Shown: positions 17,328-26,603 of the stretch, in pieces
Position numbering within the stretch: position 1 is the stretch's first letter
Layout: the number at the start of each line of letters is the position of its first letter
Assembly: GCA_013204445.1 (NCBI GenBank)
Contig: JABMNS010000039.1
Coordinates: 1 to 52,608, forward strand
From: Sphingomonadales bacterium
GTDB lineage: Bacteria > Pseudomonadota > Alphaproteobacteria > Sphingomonadales > Sphingomonadaceae
Length of the DNA stretch: 52,608 nucleotides
Direction of reading: 5' to 3'
Position numbers and translations under genes: made by a program
The notes under the pieces: model-generated
The model's database searches: none
The model's input: the letters and a program-made list of their open reading frames with translations, nothing else
Told to the model about the DNA's origin: nothing

Positions 17328-18350
17328 CTACCCGCCGATGGCGGGATTATTTTGATCAAGACCAACATAGAATTGCTTCATATATTGGCGCCATTTCATA
17401 ATCGGCCCGTCGCCATCACAGAGCAGCGGGTTTGGCCGATATTTCTTATTGTCCCAGATAATCATGTCTACCGATTCAAAACCCTTGGACTCCTCGCCTT
17501 CGGCCTCGCCGATGGAATGATGATAGAGATGCGTAGCCGTCGCCATATCTTCCGAACCTTCGTCATATTTCTTCCATGTGAAGGCCATGCGAGTGCGGGT
17601 CATTTCGGCATCAGTCGGTGTCGACATAGCGAACATCAGCATCTTCACATCACCCCGACAATGGCGGGTGGCATTGACTCCGGGACCATAGCCGGTTCCG
17701 TAAATATAGCCGTCCATGATATCATAATTCCAGATCGGACCATCGGCAGAGGCTTCCACCGAAGGAATCAATGGCGCTCCATGAAGAAATTTCAGATGCG
17801 GCGTATCAACAGAATTTTCGCCAATTTCCTGGATACAGGTGCCAATATCCCACACATGATATTTCACCTCGACATGGCCATCGGGGTCTTCAAACTCAGG
17901 AATAACAGGCAGCTCCCACATCGGCTCTACATCTTCGGGATGATACCATACGAAGATCATTCCGTATTTCTCGATAACCGGCAACGCTTTCAGGATCGGC
18001 TTTTTGCGGGCCACACCCGGCATGACTTTTCCGTATGGAATCTTCTTGCACCAGCCTTCGCTGTCAAACTCCCAATTGTGGAACGGGCACTGGATATTAT
18101 TACCCTCGACCTTGCCACCATGACCAAGATGCGCGCCGAGATGCGGGCAGAACGGATCGGTCATCCCAACCGAACCATCTTCGCCGCGGAACAACACCCA
18201 TTCCTTGCCGAAAACCTTCTCGATCTTGATTTCACCGACTTTCAGTTCGTGTGAATAATGTACGCAAAACCAGCCGTAAGGTATCGGAAACGGGCAGCGC
18301 TCCAGATCATCGCCGGTCTGGATTTTATCAACCTTGGTCATCTCGTTCAT
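17328..18350 (-). CDS. Rieske non-heme iron oxygenase 1
   Basis: A 340-residue terminal oxygenase of the KshA/VanA-like type. The Rieske [2Fe-2S] ligands are CPHLGAH and CPFHNW. The mononuclear iron site and bridging aspartate are in ENSVDTPHLKFLH. The C-terminus has the NPLLCDGDGP and KQFYV pattern of 3-ketosteroid 9-alpha-hydroxylase-like enzymes. It would hydroxylate a ring or side-chain carbon using electrons from a ferredoxin. ATGA overlap (18347-18350) couples it to the P450 gene, so both act in one route, probably under the TetR operator upstream of the P450. No reductase lies nearby. Confidence 0.93.
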   Translation of the reverse strand: MNEMTKVDKIQTGDDLERCPFPIPYGWFCVHYSHELKVGEIKIEKVFGKEWVLFRGEDGSVGMTDPFCPHLGAHLGHGGKVEGNNIQCPFHNWEFDSEGWCKKIPYGKVMPGVARKKPILKALPVIEKYGMIFVWYHPEDVEPMWELPVIPEFEDPDGHVEVKYHVWDIGTCIQEIGENSVDTPHLKFLHGAPLIPSVEASADGPIWNYDIMDGYIYGTGYGPGVNATRHCRGDVKMLMFAMSTPTDAEMTRTRMAFTWKKYDEGSEDMATATHLYHHSIGEAEGEESKGFESVDMIIWDNKKYRPNPLLCDGDGPIMKWRQYMKQFYVGLDQNNPAIGG

Positions 18351-19759
18351 GCTGCTTCTCCTAAAATTTCTGCTCTCAATGATGTTGCGGGATTTCTCTC
18401 ACCGTCAACTTTGATCTTAAAGCTCATGGCGGGCCCCGGCGTCGGCGCAGTTTTGGTTTTCAAGACATATTCCGTCGATTCCAGACTTATATTGAGCCGG
18501 TGGAATAGCCTTGCGATACAAATTCCCATCAGCACTTCTGCCAGGCTTTGGCCCAGACAGCTATGCGTTCCCCTGCCAAACGGCGCATAGGCCCCGGGCT
18601 GTAAATGTTCACGCCGGTCGGCGCGGTCAGGATCGAATTTCATGGGGTCGGGGAAATATTCTTCCATGAAATGCGGTACACTGGTTCCAATGAAGATCGT
18701 CTCATCCTTGGGAACCACAAAGCCTTCGAATTCCAGATCATGATTGGTGGTGCGCATTTGCGCCACCGCGATCGGCCAAAGCCGCATTGCTTCTTTCAGG
18801 CAATTTTGAATGTAATTCAATCCCAATACATCACGCTCGGTCACGATATCTTTAGCAAATAAAGCATCGGCCTCCGCTTGAACTTTTTCGAGCACGCCGG
18901 GCGTTTTCAATATGCCATAGACGGCTGCTGCCAAACTATTGGCGACAGTATCAAGCCCGGCAACATAAGGTCCTGTCAAAACCAATTTCAGATCGCGCTT
19001 CTGAATCAGATCAGGATCGTCGAGATGACCCCGCATCACATCACCCAGCAAATTTTTGGGCAGCGTGCCGGCTTCGGCATGGGTGAAAAATTCATCAACC
19101 ATTTGCTGGCCCAACTCATCCACTCGGGCGCTGGCGCGCTTGAACTCCGGCATATGGATCATGAAGCCCGGCCATTGCTTGGTCACGAGCACGTTGAGGA
19201 TATAGAGGATATTCACCCTGATATCCCGGACATATTCCAGCGGCGCGTTGCCGGTCATCACTTCGCCAAGCAGCTGAACGATCATATATTGAAATGCCTC
19301 GACCACCGGCACTTCGCCATCATTCCAGTCTCGCTCGAGCGAGATATCAATGATGTCCGTCAGTTCGTGATAGCGTCCAGCCATTGCGCCACGCGAAAAC
19401 CCGTCGCGCATGATAGCGCGCATTTTCTGGTGTTGCTCGCCATCAATTCCCGTCAGTGTTTTAGATGCGCCATGATGGTCGACAAAGTCTTGCCAGAATT
19501 CCTTGGATCGCAGACCCAGTCTCGCAGCCTTGCTGTTCATGAACTTGCCTGCTTCAGGCCCGGCAATGACTATTCTTTTCTGCCCAAACACATTGACCCG
19601 GTACACCGGGCCATAGTCACGGTAGCATCTGACGAAAAAGGCTGCTGGATCCTTGGCCATTTCCAGCGTGTTGCCGATAATGGGTAGTCCACCCACATTC
19701 GGGATGACCTTTGGGGATGTCGGCTTTGGCTGGACACTAACCTGCGACTGCGTAGTCAT
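18347..19759 (-). CDS. Cytochrome P450 monooxygenase
   Basis: A 470-residue heme monooxygenase. The I-helix oxygen-activation region is GPYVAGLDTVANSL, the ExxR motif is KEAMRLWP, the PERF-like region is FDPDRADRREH, and the heme cysteine loop is FGRGTHSCLGQSLAE. There is no membrane anchor, so it is soluble and needs a ferredoxin. A [2Fe-2S] ferredoxin at 32484-32804 carries a matching promoter motif and is the best candidate partner. It leads a two-gene operon with the Rieske oxygenase. A role in initial hydroxylation, for example of a methyl or side-chain carbon, is likely but unproven. Confidence 0.95.
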   Translation of the reverse strand: MTTQSQVSVQPKPTSPKVIPNVGGLPIIGNTLEMAKDPAAFFVRCYRDYGPVYRVNVFGQKRIVIAGPEAGKFMNSKAARLGLRSKEFWQDFVDHHGASKTLTGIDGEQHQKMRAIMRDGFSRGAMAGRYHELTDIIDISLERDWNDGEVPVVEAFQYMIVQLLGEVMTGNAPLEYVRDIRVNILYILNVLVTKQWPGFMIHMPEFKRASARVDELGQQMVDEFFTHAEAGTLPKNLLGDVMRGHLDDPDLIQKRDLKLVLTGPYVAGLDTVANSLAAAVYGILKTPGVLEKVQAEADALFAKDIVTERDVLGLNYIQNCLKEAMRLWPIAVAQMRTTNHDLEFEGFVVPKDETIFIGTSVPHFMEEYFPDPMKFDPDRADRREHLQPGAYAPFGRGTHSCLGQSLAEVLMGICIARLFHRLNISLESTEYVLKTKTAPTPGPAMSFKIKVDGERNPATSLRAEILGEAA

Positions 19760-19784
19760 AATCGATCCTCTCGCGGAATCACTT

Positions 19785-19801
19785 TTCGAACAACGTTCGG
19801 A
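19785..19801. promoter_or_regulatory. TetR-type operator upstream of P450 operon
   Basis: TTCGAACAACGTTCGGA lies 26 bases upstream of the P450 start. It matches the dyad TCNGAAC-N3-GTTCNGA at all fixed positions but one, and 14 bases (GAACAACGTTCGGA region) match the complement of the site at 32411-32427. It is a probable binding site for the TetR protein at 22212-22913. Confidence 0.6.
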
Positions 19802-19909
19802 TATTCCGCTATGGCTTCGAATATGTCAACCGGGAATCTCTCAAAGCAGCCTGTTTCTAAGTGTTTCAGCCTAGGAAGATCGCTTGACTCCTACAAAACT
19901 TTCTCTATT

Positions 19910-19926
19910 TCTGAATGCCGTTCGGA
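19910..19926. promoter_or_regulatory. TetR-type operator upstream of SDR-ALDH operon
   Basis: TCTGAATGCCGTTCGGA is a dyad with outer arms TCNGAA/TTCNGA, 26 bases before the SDR start at 19952. It is the second such site in this 192-base divergent gap, so P450 and SDR-ALDH transcripts would be co-regulated. Confidence 0.6.
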
Positions 19927-19951
19927 AATAGATATTTGTGGGAAGAGAAAC

Positions 19952-20824
19952 ATGGCGCAGAAAACTGCCTTCATAACGGGCGCAGCGATGGGAATGGGTG
20001 CTCTGAAGGCCAAAACACTGGCTGGGCGCGGCTGGAAGGTATTTGCCGGCGTTCTTCCCGGAGCCGACACATCCGAACTTGGCGAGCACGAGAATATCGT
20101 TGCTGTGGAACAGGATGTTTCGTCGGACGCATCGGTGGCCGCCAGCGCCGAGATAGTCGAGAAAGCACTTGGCGGCGCACCGCTCGATCTTCTGATCAAC
20201 AATGCCGGCATTGCCAACGAAGCGGTCGGGGTTATCGAAGGCGTGTCGATCGATGCGGCCAAAAAACTTTTTGAAATCAACACCTGGGGCACATTGCGCG
20301 TTTGTCAGGCTTTCCTGCCGGCAATCCGTCGCGGAGCGCCCCATTCCCGGATCATAAATTTTGCATCCGGAGCCGTGAAGGCAAATCCCGCCGCATCGGG
20401 TATCTATAATATGTCCAAACACGCGGTAGTTGGATTGACTCGCACCTTGCGCAACGAGTTGGCGCCCTTTGGCATCGAAGTCACCGCTGTCGAACCCGGT
20501 GCAGTCAAAACCCACATGACCGCTAACGCCGGTGAAACAACCAAAGATATTTGGACGAGCGTTTCGCAAGAAATGAATGATGTTTACGGCCCGCATTTGA
20601 AGCATACAACGACCGAAAAAATGGTCGAGATGATCGAAAAAGGAAATGAACCGCAAGTGGTTGTCGACCAGGTGTTAGGGCTCTTGGACAAGAAAAACTG
20701 GAAGCCGTCCTATCTGGTAGGCGATGATGTCAAGGCGCTCGGGCCGATGTACAAGCTGTTGCCCGAACGGACGTTTGAAAAATTGCTTCAAAAAGCCGTA
20801 GAAATTCCGCAGTATAAAGGCTGA
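19952..20824 (+). CDS. SDR-family oxidoreductase
   Basis: A 290-residue short-chain dehydrogenase. The glycine motif is an unusual TGAAMGMG. NNAG is intact in LLINNAGIA, the catalytic serine sits in NFASGAV, and YNMSK gives Tyr and Lys. An extra C-terminal stretch (KKNWKPSYLVGDDVKALGPM, then LLPERTFEKLLQ) resembles SDRs acting on long or hydrophobic substrates. I start at 19952, after GGAAGAG. A longer frame from 19811 would run through the operator. Its TGA is 3 bases before the aldehyde dehydrogenase ATG; together they could turn a P450-made alcohol into an acid. Confidence 0.92.
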   Translation: MAQKTAFITGAAMGMGALKAKTLAGRGWKVFAGVLPGADTSELGEHENIVAVEQDVSSDASVAASAEIVEKALGGAPLDLLINNAGIANEAVGVIEGVSIDAAKKLFEINTWGTLRVCQAFLPAIRRGAPHSRIINFASGAVKANPAASGIYNMSKHAVVGLTRTLRNELAPFGIEVTAVEPGAVKTHMTANAGETTKDIWTSVSQEMNDVYGPHLKHTTTEKMVEMIEKGNEPQVVVDQVLGLLDKKNWKPSYLVGDDVKALGPMYKLLPERTFEKLLQKAVEIPQYKG

Positions 20825-20827
20825 GCT

Positions 20828-22231
20828 ATGTCCGAGATCGCCGATAAATTTGCCAAGCTACAATCATCAAGACAGCGTCTGCGGAACAGCAGTGCAAAAG
20901 AGCGCGCCGACAAGCTGAAAGCGATCTGGGCCGGTGTGGTTGAACGCAAAGACGACATATTTGCGGCTGGCCACAAGGAACGCGGCACCCATGATCTCGA
21001 CATCGCCGCCGAACTGGTGATGATCAAGGGCGAGATTGATTTTGCGATCAAGAATCTCGCCAAATGGATGAAGGCAGAGAAGATCAAAAACTCGCTCAAT
21101 ACGATGGGCAAGCGCTGCGAAATCCGGCGGCAATCGAAAGGCGTGGTGCTCAACCTGTCTGCCTATAACGCCCCCACTGCCGAGTGCCTCGTTCCGGCAA
21201 TACCGGCAATCGCGGCGGGTAACGCGGTGGCGATCAAACCTTCCGAACACGCACCCTATAGCGCGCAAATCGTGCAGGAGATCATCAACAACGCCTTGCC
21301 CTCGGATGAAGCTGAAGTGTTTCAGGGCGGCGTTGATGTTTCGCAGGAACTACTCGGCCTGCCCTTCGACCATATCTATTATACCGGCGGCATGAGCGTC
21401 GGCAAAATCGTCATGAAGACGGCGGCCGACCATTTCGCCTCGATCACGCTGGAAATGGGCGGTAAATCTCCTGTCATTATCGACGAAACCGCGAACCTGG
21501 ATAATGCGGCGAAGAAGCTGGCATGGGGCCGCGTGATGAACGCCGGCCAGGTCTGCATCGCTCCGGAATATGTGATCATCCACGAAAGCCGGAAAGATCA
21601 ATTTCTCTCGTTGATCGAAGAACAGATCAATGCACTCTATAATTTTGACGGAGCTGGCCTCGATAAATCAGCCTATGTCCCGCGGATCATCAACGAACGC
21701 CACACCGCCCGCATCAAAGCCCTGGTCGATGATGCCAAAGAAAAGGGAGCCCGAGTCGTGTGCGGCGGCGGCTCCGACCTAGAGGACCGCTATATCGAGC
21801 CTACCGTGCTCACCAATATGTCCGAAGACATGGACATCATGCACGAAGAAGTCTTCGGACCTGTTCTTTCGGTCCTGACCTATGGCAGTCGCGAAGAGGT
21901 GCTCGACATCATCAGCCGCCGCCCGAGCCCGCTGGCGCTCTATGTCTATTCAACCGATGACGAGGCGATCGAATATTTTCTCAACAACACCAGTTCCGGT
22001 TCTGCGGTGGTCAACAGCAATTGCATCCAGTCGGGCACCAACCCCCGCCTGCCCTTTGGCGGCGTGGGATCGTCCGGCATGGGACGGATTGGCGGGTATG
22101 AAGGCTTTAAATCGATGTCCAACGAACGCTCGATCGTCCATCAGCCGCTCGACCGGTTCCGTGATATACTCATCATGCTGCCGCCCTATTCGGAACGCTA
22201 TAACAACCTGATTATGAAGGCGCTAAAATAG
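20828..22231 (+). CDS. Aldehyde dehydrogenase (class 3 / coniferyl-type)
   Basis: A 467-residue NAD(P)-dependent dehydrogenase making a carboxylic acid. The general-base glutamate is in LEMGGKSPVI, the nucleophile cysteine in NAGQVCIAPEYV, cofactor-binding glycines in YYTGGMSVGK, and EEVFGPVL follows. A C-terminal PPYSERYNNLIMKAL tail is typical of the shorter ALDH3/coniferyl group. It lies 3 bases after the SDR. The acid product would then feed the acyl-CoA ligase at 26590. Its last 20 bases overlap the convergent TetR gene. Confidence 0.94.
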   Translation: MSEIADKFAKLQSSRQRLRNSSAKERADKLKAIWAGVVERKDDIFAAGHKERGTHDLDIAAELVMIKGEIDFAIKNLAKWMKAEKIKNSLNTMGKRCEIRRQSKGVVLNLSAYNAPTAECLVPAIPAIAAGNAVAIKPSEHAPYSAQIVQEIINNALPSDEAEVFQGGVDVSQELLGLPFDHIYYTGGMSVGKIVMKTAADHFASITLEMGGKSPVIIDETANLDNAAKKLAWGRVMNAGQVCIAPEYVIIHESRKDQFLSLIEEQINALYNFDGAGLDKSAYVPRIINERHTARIKALVDDAKEKGARVVCGGGSDLEDRYIEPTVLTNMSEDMDIMHEEVFGPVLSVLTYGSREEVLDIISRRPSPLALYVYSTDDEAIEYFLNNTSSGSAVVNSNCIQSGTNPRLPFGGVGSSGMGRIGGYEGFKSMSNERSIVHQPLDRFRDILIMLPPYSERYNNLIMKALK

Positions 22232-22913
22232 CATCTTCCGGTTCGCCGCGCTCACGCGCAATGGTTTTAAAAGCAGCGCGCAGCAAGTTTTTGATGCGTT
22301 CATTTGGAGGGCTTGTAAGCCCCTCAACGGCTTGGCTGAACAGCGGATATTCGTTTTTATCCAGCCGCGCAAACTGACGCAATGCGACTTCAGTCGCCGT
22401 TTCCTTTTGCGCTTCAAACTCGTTGTTGCGGATTTCTTCCACCGCGCCGGCAAAGGCAGCCGAGCCAACCATATTGAATATACGCATACCCTCTTTAGGG
22501 GCGAAACCGCGTTTGTGCATGACCGACAGAAATTGTTCCGCCAATTTGAACTGCACCTCAAATCCATATTCCCGCACGTGGTTTGCAAGCACAAGTGATG
22601 GGCTGGCGGCAAGAAAGTTCTGGATGCAAAGGGCGAACTCATAAGCATAGCTAGACCAAGGTTGGTCTTTGTCGTGGGGAAGCGCGAGATCAGCCAGAGC
22701 ATGTACCGCCGCTGCCTGCATGAGTTCTTTGCGACCATTCCAATATTGATAGAGTGTAGCGGTGCCGACATTCAGATGATTGGCGAGCGTTTTCATCGTC
22801 AGGCCTTCCAGCCCTAGCTCCAGCGCGCCTTCGATTATTTCAACATGCGTCAGCAGCCGTGGTCGCCCGTAGACCACGTCTTTCTTCGCTTTTTTTGCTA
22901 TGCTATTTGTCAT
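22212..22913 (-). CDS. TetR-family transcriptional repressor
   Basis: A 233-residue regulator with an N-terminal TetR HTH (about residues 24-68: IIEGALELGLEGLTMKTLAN, then LNVGTATLYQYWNGRKELM). A helical ligand-binding domain follows, of the TetR_C type. It is central to a group of operons that share the dyad TCNGAAC-N3-GTTCNGA, including one 11 bases upstream of its own start. It therefore probably represses itself, the P450/Rieske, SDR/ALDH, CoA-operon and ferredoxin transcripts until a pathway intermediate, perhaps a CoA ester, binds. The regulon is inferred from the motif only. Confidence 0.92.
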   Translation of the reverse strand: MTNSIAKKAKKDVVYGRPRLLTHVEIIEGALELGLEGLTMKTLANHLNVGTATLYQYWNGRKELMQAAAVHALADLALPHDKDQPWSSYAYEFALCIQNFLAASPSLVLANHVREYGFEVQFKLAEQFLSVMHKRGFAPKEGMRIFNMVGSAAFAGAVEEIRNNEFEAQKETATEVALRQFARLDKNEYPLFSQAVEGLTSPPNERIKNLLRAAFKTIARERGEPEDAILAPS

Positions 22914-22923
22914 ACCACCATTT

Positions 22924-22940
22924 TCCGAATGTCGTTCCGT
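22924..22940. promoter_or_regulatory. TetR-type operator between tetR and enoyl-CoA hydratase
   Basis: TCCGAATGTCGTTCCGT agrees with TCNGAA...TTCNG; only the last base departs from the dyad. It is placed 11 bases upstream of the TetR start and 84 before the enoyl-CoA hydratase, fitting autoregulation and possible control of the divergent gene. Confidence 0.6.
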
Positions 22941-23023
22941 TAATCGGGCGGGGGCGTCAATATGTCAATTGAAAAGCCCGAAAATCCTTGCAAATCTTGC
23001 CTTTGTTGCGTTTGGATGCCGCT

Positions 23024-23995
23024 ATGCATGATCTTGTCAGCAAAGATACTCTAGATTTACTGATCAACTCCAGGGTGCACCGGGAGAGTTTTGGTCCCGG
23101 TACAGACCGTCCATGTCTTGCGGTCGATCTAGATGGTTCGAATAGCGACCACGCAGCGTGGCTGAAAGACCTGCCCTGCCCGGTTATCGGTATCGGAGAC
23201 GGACCCTTGGCCAAGGCTTGCGACGTCGTTCTTACCGACCAATGCGGCCTCGATCAAATTATGACAAATATCGCGAAGGCTCCGATCGCTGCGATGATAT
23301 TGGTTCAGCATTTGCGGTCTAGTGAAACGCTCGATGTACAAGATACGCTGACCGCAGAAAGTTTCGCCTATGCCACCGCGCAGCGAGGGCCTGAGTTCTT
23401 GGAATGGCTCAAAGGTTATTCGAAAAAAACAGAAGCGACGAAGTTCAATGATGAACAGCTGCTCGTCAATATCGAAAACGAGAAAATGCACCTGACGCTA
23501 AACGATCCGGAAAACCATAATGCCATCGGCGTAACGATGCGCGATGCAATTTGCGAAGCCCTGGATCTGGCACTCGCGGATGGAAGTTTCACTCGCGTCA
23601 CAATCACGGGCGCGGGACGCTGTTTCTCGACCGGCGGAGATGTGGATGAATTTGGCGAGATATCGGATCCCGCGACAGCCCATTGGGTTCGCAGCTTGCG
23701 ATTGCCGGCATGGCGTTTGGCGCGGCTCGAAGATCGGCTGCACGTCCATGTCGATGGCGCCGTCGTCGGGGCGGGAGCAGAAATCGCGGCCTTTGGCAGT
23801 CGTGTAACCGCCACGGAAAATGCATGGTTCCAGTTGCCGGAACTCAAATATGGATTAATTCCCGGCGCGGGTGGGACTGCCAGCCTGCCACGCCGTATCG
23901 GGCGACAGCGGACAGCCTATCTGGCTTTGTCGATGAAACGACTGGATGTTCAGACTGCGCTAGACTGGGGTCTGGTGGACGAGATACTATCGTAA
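23024..23995 (+). CDS. Enoyl-CoA hydratase/isomerase family protein with N-terminal extension
   Basis: A 323-residue crotonase. The C-terminal half is a normal crotonase domain: CFSTGGDVDEF for oxyanion binding, DGAVVGAGAEIAAF, and PELKYGLIPGAGGT with the catalytic glutamate. The first 140 residues are an extra, degenerate crotonase-like region (CPVIGIGDGPLA, later ESFAYATAQRGPEF) seen in one subfamily. It would hydrate or isomerise a CoA-bound alkene. The start at ATG 23024 is a choice; a TTG at 22988 would add 12 residues. Its last 46 bases overlap the convergent amidohydrolase. Regulated perhaps by the operator at 22924. Confidence 0.88.
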   Translation: MHDLVSKDTLDLLINSRVHRESFGPGTDRPCLAVDLDGSNSDHAAWLKDLPCPVIGIGDGPLAKACDVVLTDQCGLDQIMTNIAKAPIAAMILVQHLRSSETLDVQDTLTAESFAYATAQRGPEFLEWLKGYSKKTEATKFNDEQLLVNIENEKMHLTLNDPENHNAIGVTMRDAICEALDLALADGSFTRVTITGAGRCFSTGGDVDEFGEISDPATAHWVRSLRLPAWRLARLEDRLHVHVDGAVVGAGAEIAAFGSRVTATENAWFQLPELKYGLIPGAGGTASLPRRIGRQRTAYLALSMKRLDVQTALDWGLVDEILS

Positions 23996-25308
23996 ACCAT
24001 CTCACCTGATATCCAGGTCGCACGGACCGAAACTTCCGCCAGAACATTGCGGGCATCAGACCAGCTACGATCCAGCAGACACAGGTCTGCCGTGGCCCCT
24101 TTCTCAATGATCCGGGCCTCCCCTCCAGCATCTTCTACTGGTTTTATATATAGCGCCAATGCCTGTTCGGCGGTGACTGCTTCATGGGGCTCCAGCCCCT
24201 CTGGCCGTGTAGCGGCACTGGCCATGGCTTTCCAGGGATTACAATCGCCAAACGGCGCATCGCTTCCCGCTGCCAGTCTTATACCTGCGTCGAGAAAGGA
24301 CTTGAGCGGCCAGAGGTACGGAAGGTCATCCCTGTCTACATCACGAAGATAGGCCGCTCCCCGTTCCGCTACAAAATGCGGTTGAGTGACGACGGTCAAA
24401 TCCAGCCGCTTGATCCATTCTATTGCCGCTGCATCGGCAATCGCGGCATGCTCGATCCTGTCACCATGGCTAGGGCCTGCGTCCTGGATGGCTGCCAGAC
24501 TGAGCATGAGTTCGGCCCGGGTAACGCAATGCACCGCCACCGCCCGGCCATGCGCATGGGCTTTTTTGATAGAGTCGGTCAAGGCAGAGAGAGGCGGCAG
24601 GTCATGATCATGATTGTGAATTTTCAGGGGCCCGATATTTGCCGCATGTCTTCCGTCCACCGCGTGAAGATCTTCGCCGCCCATGATCGAAAGACGCAAT
24701 GGTCTCGCCGCCCGAAGATAATGTTCAAGATCGAGCCGGTCATTCCCCGGTGTCACTTCGGTCACGCCGGTGATACCGAATGACAGCAGCTTCTTGATCA
24801 ACTGCCCCAGATCCGGCCTCTGGCTCCCCAGCGCCTGACGTACCAAGACGTCACCATCAACCAATCGGCCGTCATCCGGAATATTTGCATCAAGCACCGC
24901 GATGGCGCGGCTATTGAAAATCCACATCCGCCCGCTGCGGTGCTGAATCCGGACGGGTCTGTCGGGGCCGTATTTGTCCAGCCAGTCACGGTCGATTTCA
25001 CCGGCTACCGAGGGGTGGTAACCGATGCCGCGCAACCAGTCGCCACCCGGGTTGCGGTGCAACGCAGCGATCAGTTGCTGCTCGTCCTCGACTTCGGTCG
25101 GACCACAATGGACCGACTGCAGAGCGGCAGCGGTAGCGTTCAGATGGATATGATGATCGTGAAGACCCGGCAGCAGCGCGCCGCCCTTCCCTTCCACGAC
25201 CCGTTCGTGATCCAGCGCTGGCAGATGATCTGATAGTGCTTCTATCAGACCGTCTTTGATACGGACGTCGACACGCTCTCCACCAACGTCGACATTGCGG
25301 ACTAGCAT
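23950..25308 (-). CDS. Amidohydrolase family 3 (YtcJ-like) protein
   Basis: A 452-residue metal-dependent hydrolase. PGLHDHHIHL carries the first metal histidines, VAVHCVTRAEL and RIEHAAI hold later ones, and AGSDAPFGDCNPW has the catalytic aspartate. The family acts on amides, cyclic amides or other C-N/C-O bonds; substrate unknown. It is the last gene of the seven-gene acyl-CoA operon, overlapping the CoA transferase stop by 7 bases. Its C-terminal tail after ATWISGEMVY overlaps the convergent hydratase by 46 bases. It has no signal peptide, unlike the related 44089-45777 gene. Confidence 0.9.
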   Translation of the reverse strand: MLVRNVDVGGERVDVRIKDGLIEALSDHLPALDHERVVEGKGGALLPGLHDHHIHLNATAAALQSVHCGPTEVEDEQQLIAALHRNPGGDWLRGIGYHPSVAGEIDRDWLDKYGPDRPVRIQHRSGRMWIFNSRAIAVLDANIPDDGRLVDGDVLVRQALGSQRPDLGQLIKKLLSFGITGVTEVTPGNDRLDLEHYLRAARPLRLSIMGGEDLHAVDGRHAANIGPLKIHNHDHDLPPLSALTDSIKKAHAHGRAVAVHCVTRAELMLSLAAIQDAGPSHGDRIEHAAIADAAAIEWIKRLDLTVVTQPHFVAERGAAYLRDVDRDDLPYLWPLKSFLDAGIRLAAGSDAPFGDCNPWKAMASAATRPEGLEPHEAVTAEQALALYIKPVEDAGGEARIIEKGATADLCLLDRSWSDARNVLAEVSVRATWISGEMVYDSISSTRPQSSAV

Positions 25309-26603
25309 AGCCTGGCCATTATCTGCCGTGTACTCGCCCCTATTTCCTCAATCGGCGCTGATGGTTTGCGCATCGGGTAGAGGTCGGCGTCGTCCGTTTC
25401 GCCCAGCGCTTGCCATTCTGATGCGATAGCCGGCCAGTCGTCTTTTGTGCCGTTCAACTGCATCGCGCGTCCAACAGCATCGCGCATCGAAAGATGGATC
25501 AGGCTTCCACCCCCGGCCTGCCATTTCGTCCGGGCGGCAAGAGCCGCCAATATGCCGGACACGGGATCGGCAATCGCATCTCCGACGAAAAAGGGCGCAC
25601 CCCATGCCTTTTGCATAATCGTGCTCAGTCCGGCAGCAACGCCAATATCCTCGCCAAAGCCAACCCGGCTTTCATCATCCCCATAAGCCCCCAGTCTAAG
25701 CCAGACCTTGCCGGGTTTCTGCGCGAGCAATTTTTCGGCATCTATGCCCAATTGCACCAAGGCACGCGGCCGAGATCCCTCGATGACAATATCGGCAGCT
25801 GCCAGCAGTTTTCGTAAGTCGGAACGACCGTCAGCCGAATAGAAATCAAAGGCGGCACATTGCTTGCCCCCGTTCAGCAAATGATAAATTTCCGCGTTGC
25901 CGCTCCGCGCTCCATCGGGCCGCGAGATACTCTCCACTTTGACCACATGCGCGCCCATGAGATGCAGCAGGTGACTGGCGAGCGGCCCTGCCCACAAGCT
26001 CGATAGATCGACCACCAAGGGTTGGGCTCGGACAGATCGAACGGACGAATATGACGTTTCGGTAAACCACGGTTTGCTCTCGGCAACTTGGTCTAGCGAA
26101 ATAGCCAACCCTATTTCACCACCTCTTTGAACCAGGGTTTCAGCATCTTGAGACAAAGCAATCCTTATGACATCCTCCCAGGTCGTAGCCGGCTCTTCAA
26201 GCCATGCTTCGAGTAACGCCCAGTCATCATCGCGCGCGAGATTGAGCGCAAATCTGCTCTGCTTTGCGTCAATGAGACGACAATGGCCACTTGGCGAAGC
26301 ACGCCCGTAGCGGGAGAGATTCATCAACCGCGCTCGTTCGCCCAGCAGCAGCGATCCGTTTATCGGCAGGTTTTCAGGGGCGCCGGATAGCGATTTGAGC
26401 GCCAATATTGCGCCATCGACAAATGTAGCGAGCGGCAGCGGAACCATCAGCGCGGGACCATCTCTTTCTCCGCTGAGGCCAGATAGTCCAGTCCGCCGCC
26501 AGGCCAATGCCGGATGGTCACTTTGCCCGGAAAGTGAAGCGCGATAGCCCAATTCGGCCAGCAGCTCTTTGCCAATCCGCGCCGCTGGTTTAAACTTGTG
26601 CAA
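25302..26603 (-). CDS. CaiB/BaiF family III CoA transferase, single domain
   Basis: A 433-residue CoA transferase moving CoA between acids. LVVDLSSLWAGPLASHLL and GAHVVKVES form the N-terminal Rossmann-type region, GDAIADPVSGILAALAA contains the catalytic aspartate, and the tail is present. An N-terminal extension of about 150 residues (ALAWRRTGLSG, PLATFVDGAILAL) precedes it, as in one CaiB subgroup. The start is uncertain: no ATG suits. I chose TTG at 26603, which overlaps the ligase stop by 14 bases. An ATG at 26813 lies deep in the ligase and gives non-homologous sequence; GTG 26621 is another option. Confidence 0.85.
   Translation of the reverse strand: MHKFKPAARIGKELLAELGYRASLSGQSDHPALAWRRTGLSGLSGERDGPALMVPLPLATFVDGAILALKSLSGAPENLPINGSLLLGERARLMNLSRYGRASPSGHCRLIDAKQSRFALNLARDDDWALLEAWLEEPATTWEDVIRIALSQDAETLVQRGGEIGLAISLDQVAESKPWFTETSYSSVRSVRAQPLVVDLSSLWAGPLASHLLHLMGAHVVKVESISRPDGARSGNAEIYHLLNGGKQCAAFDFYSADGRSDLRKLLAAADIVIEGSRPRALVQLGIDAEKLLAQKPGKVWLRLGAYGDDESRVGFGEDIGVAAGLSTIMQKAWGAPFFVGDAIADPVSGILAALAARTKWQAGGGSLIHLSMRDAVGRAMQLNGTKDDWPAIASEWQALGETDDADLYPMRKPSAPIEEIGASTRQIMARLC

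Noticed and set aside
17352-18254. 300-residue open frame on the plus strand
   Set aside because: It is antisense to the Rieske oxygenase at 17328-18350, which has full cluster and iron-site motifs.
18878-19687. 269-residue open frame on the plus strand
   Set aside because: It is antisense to the P450 gene and shows no family motif.
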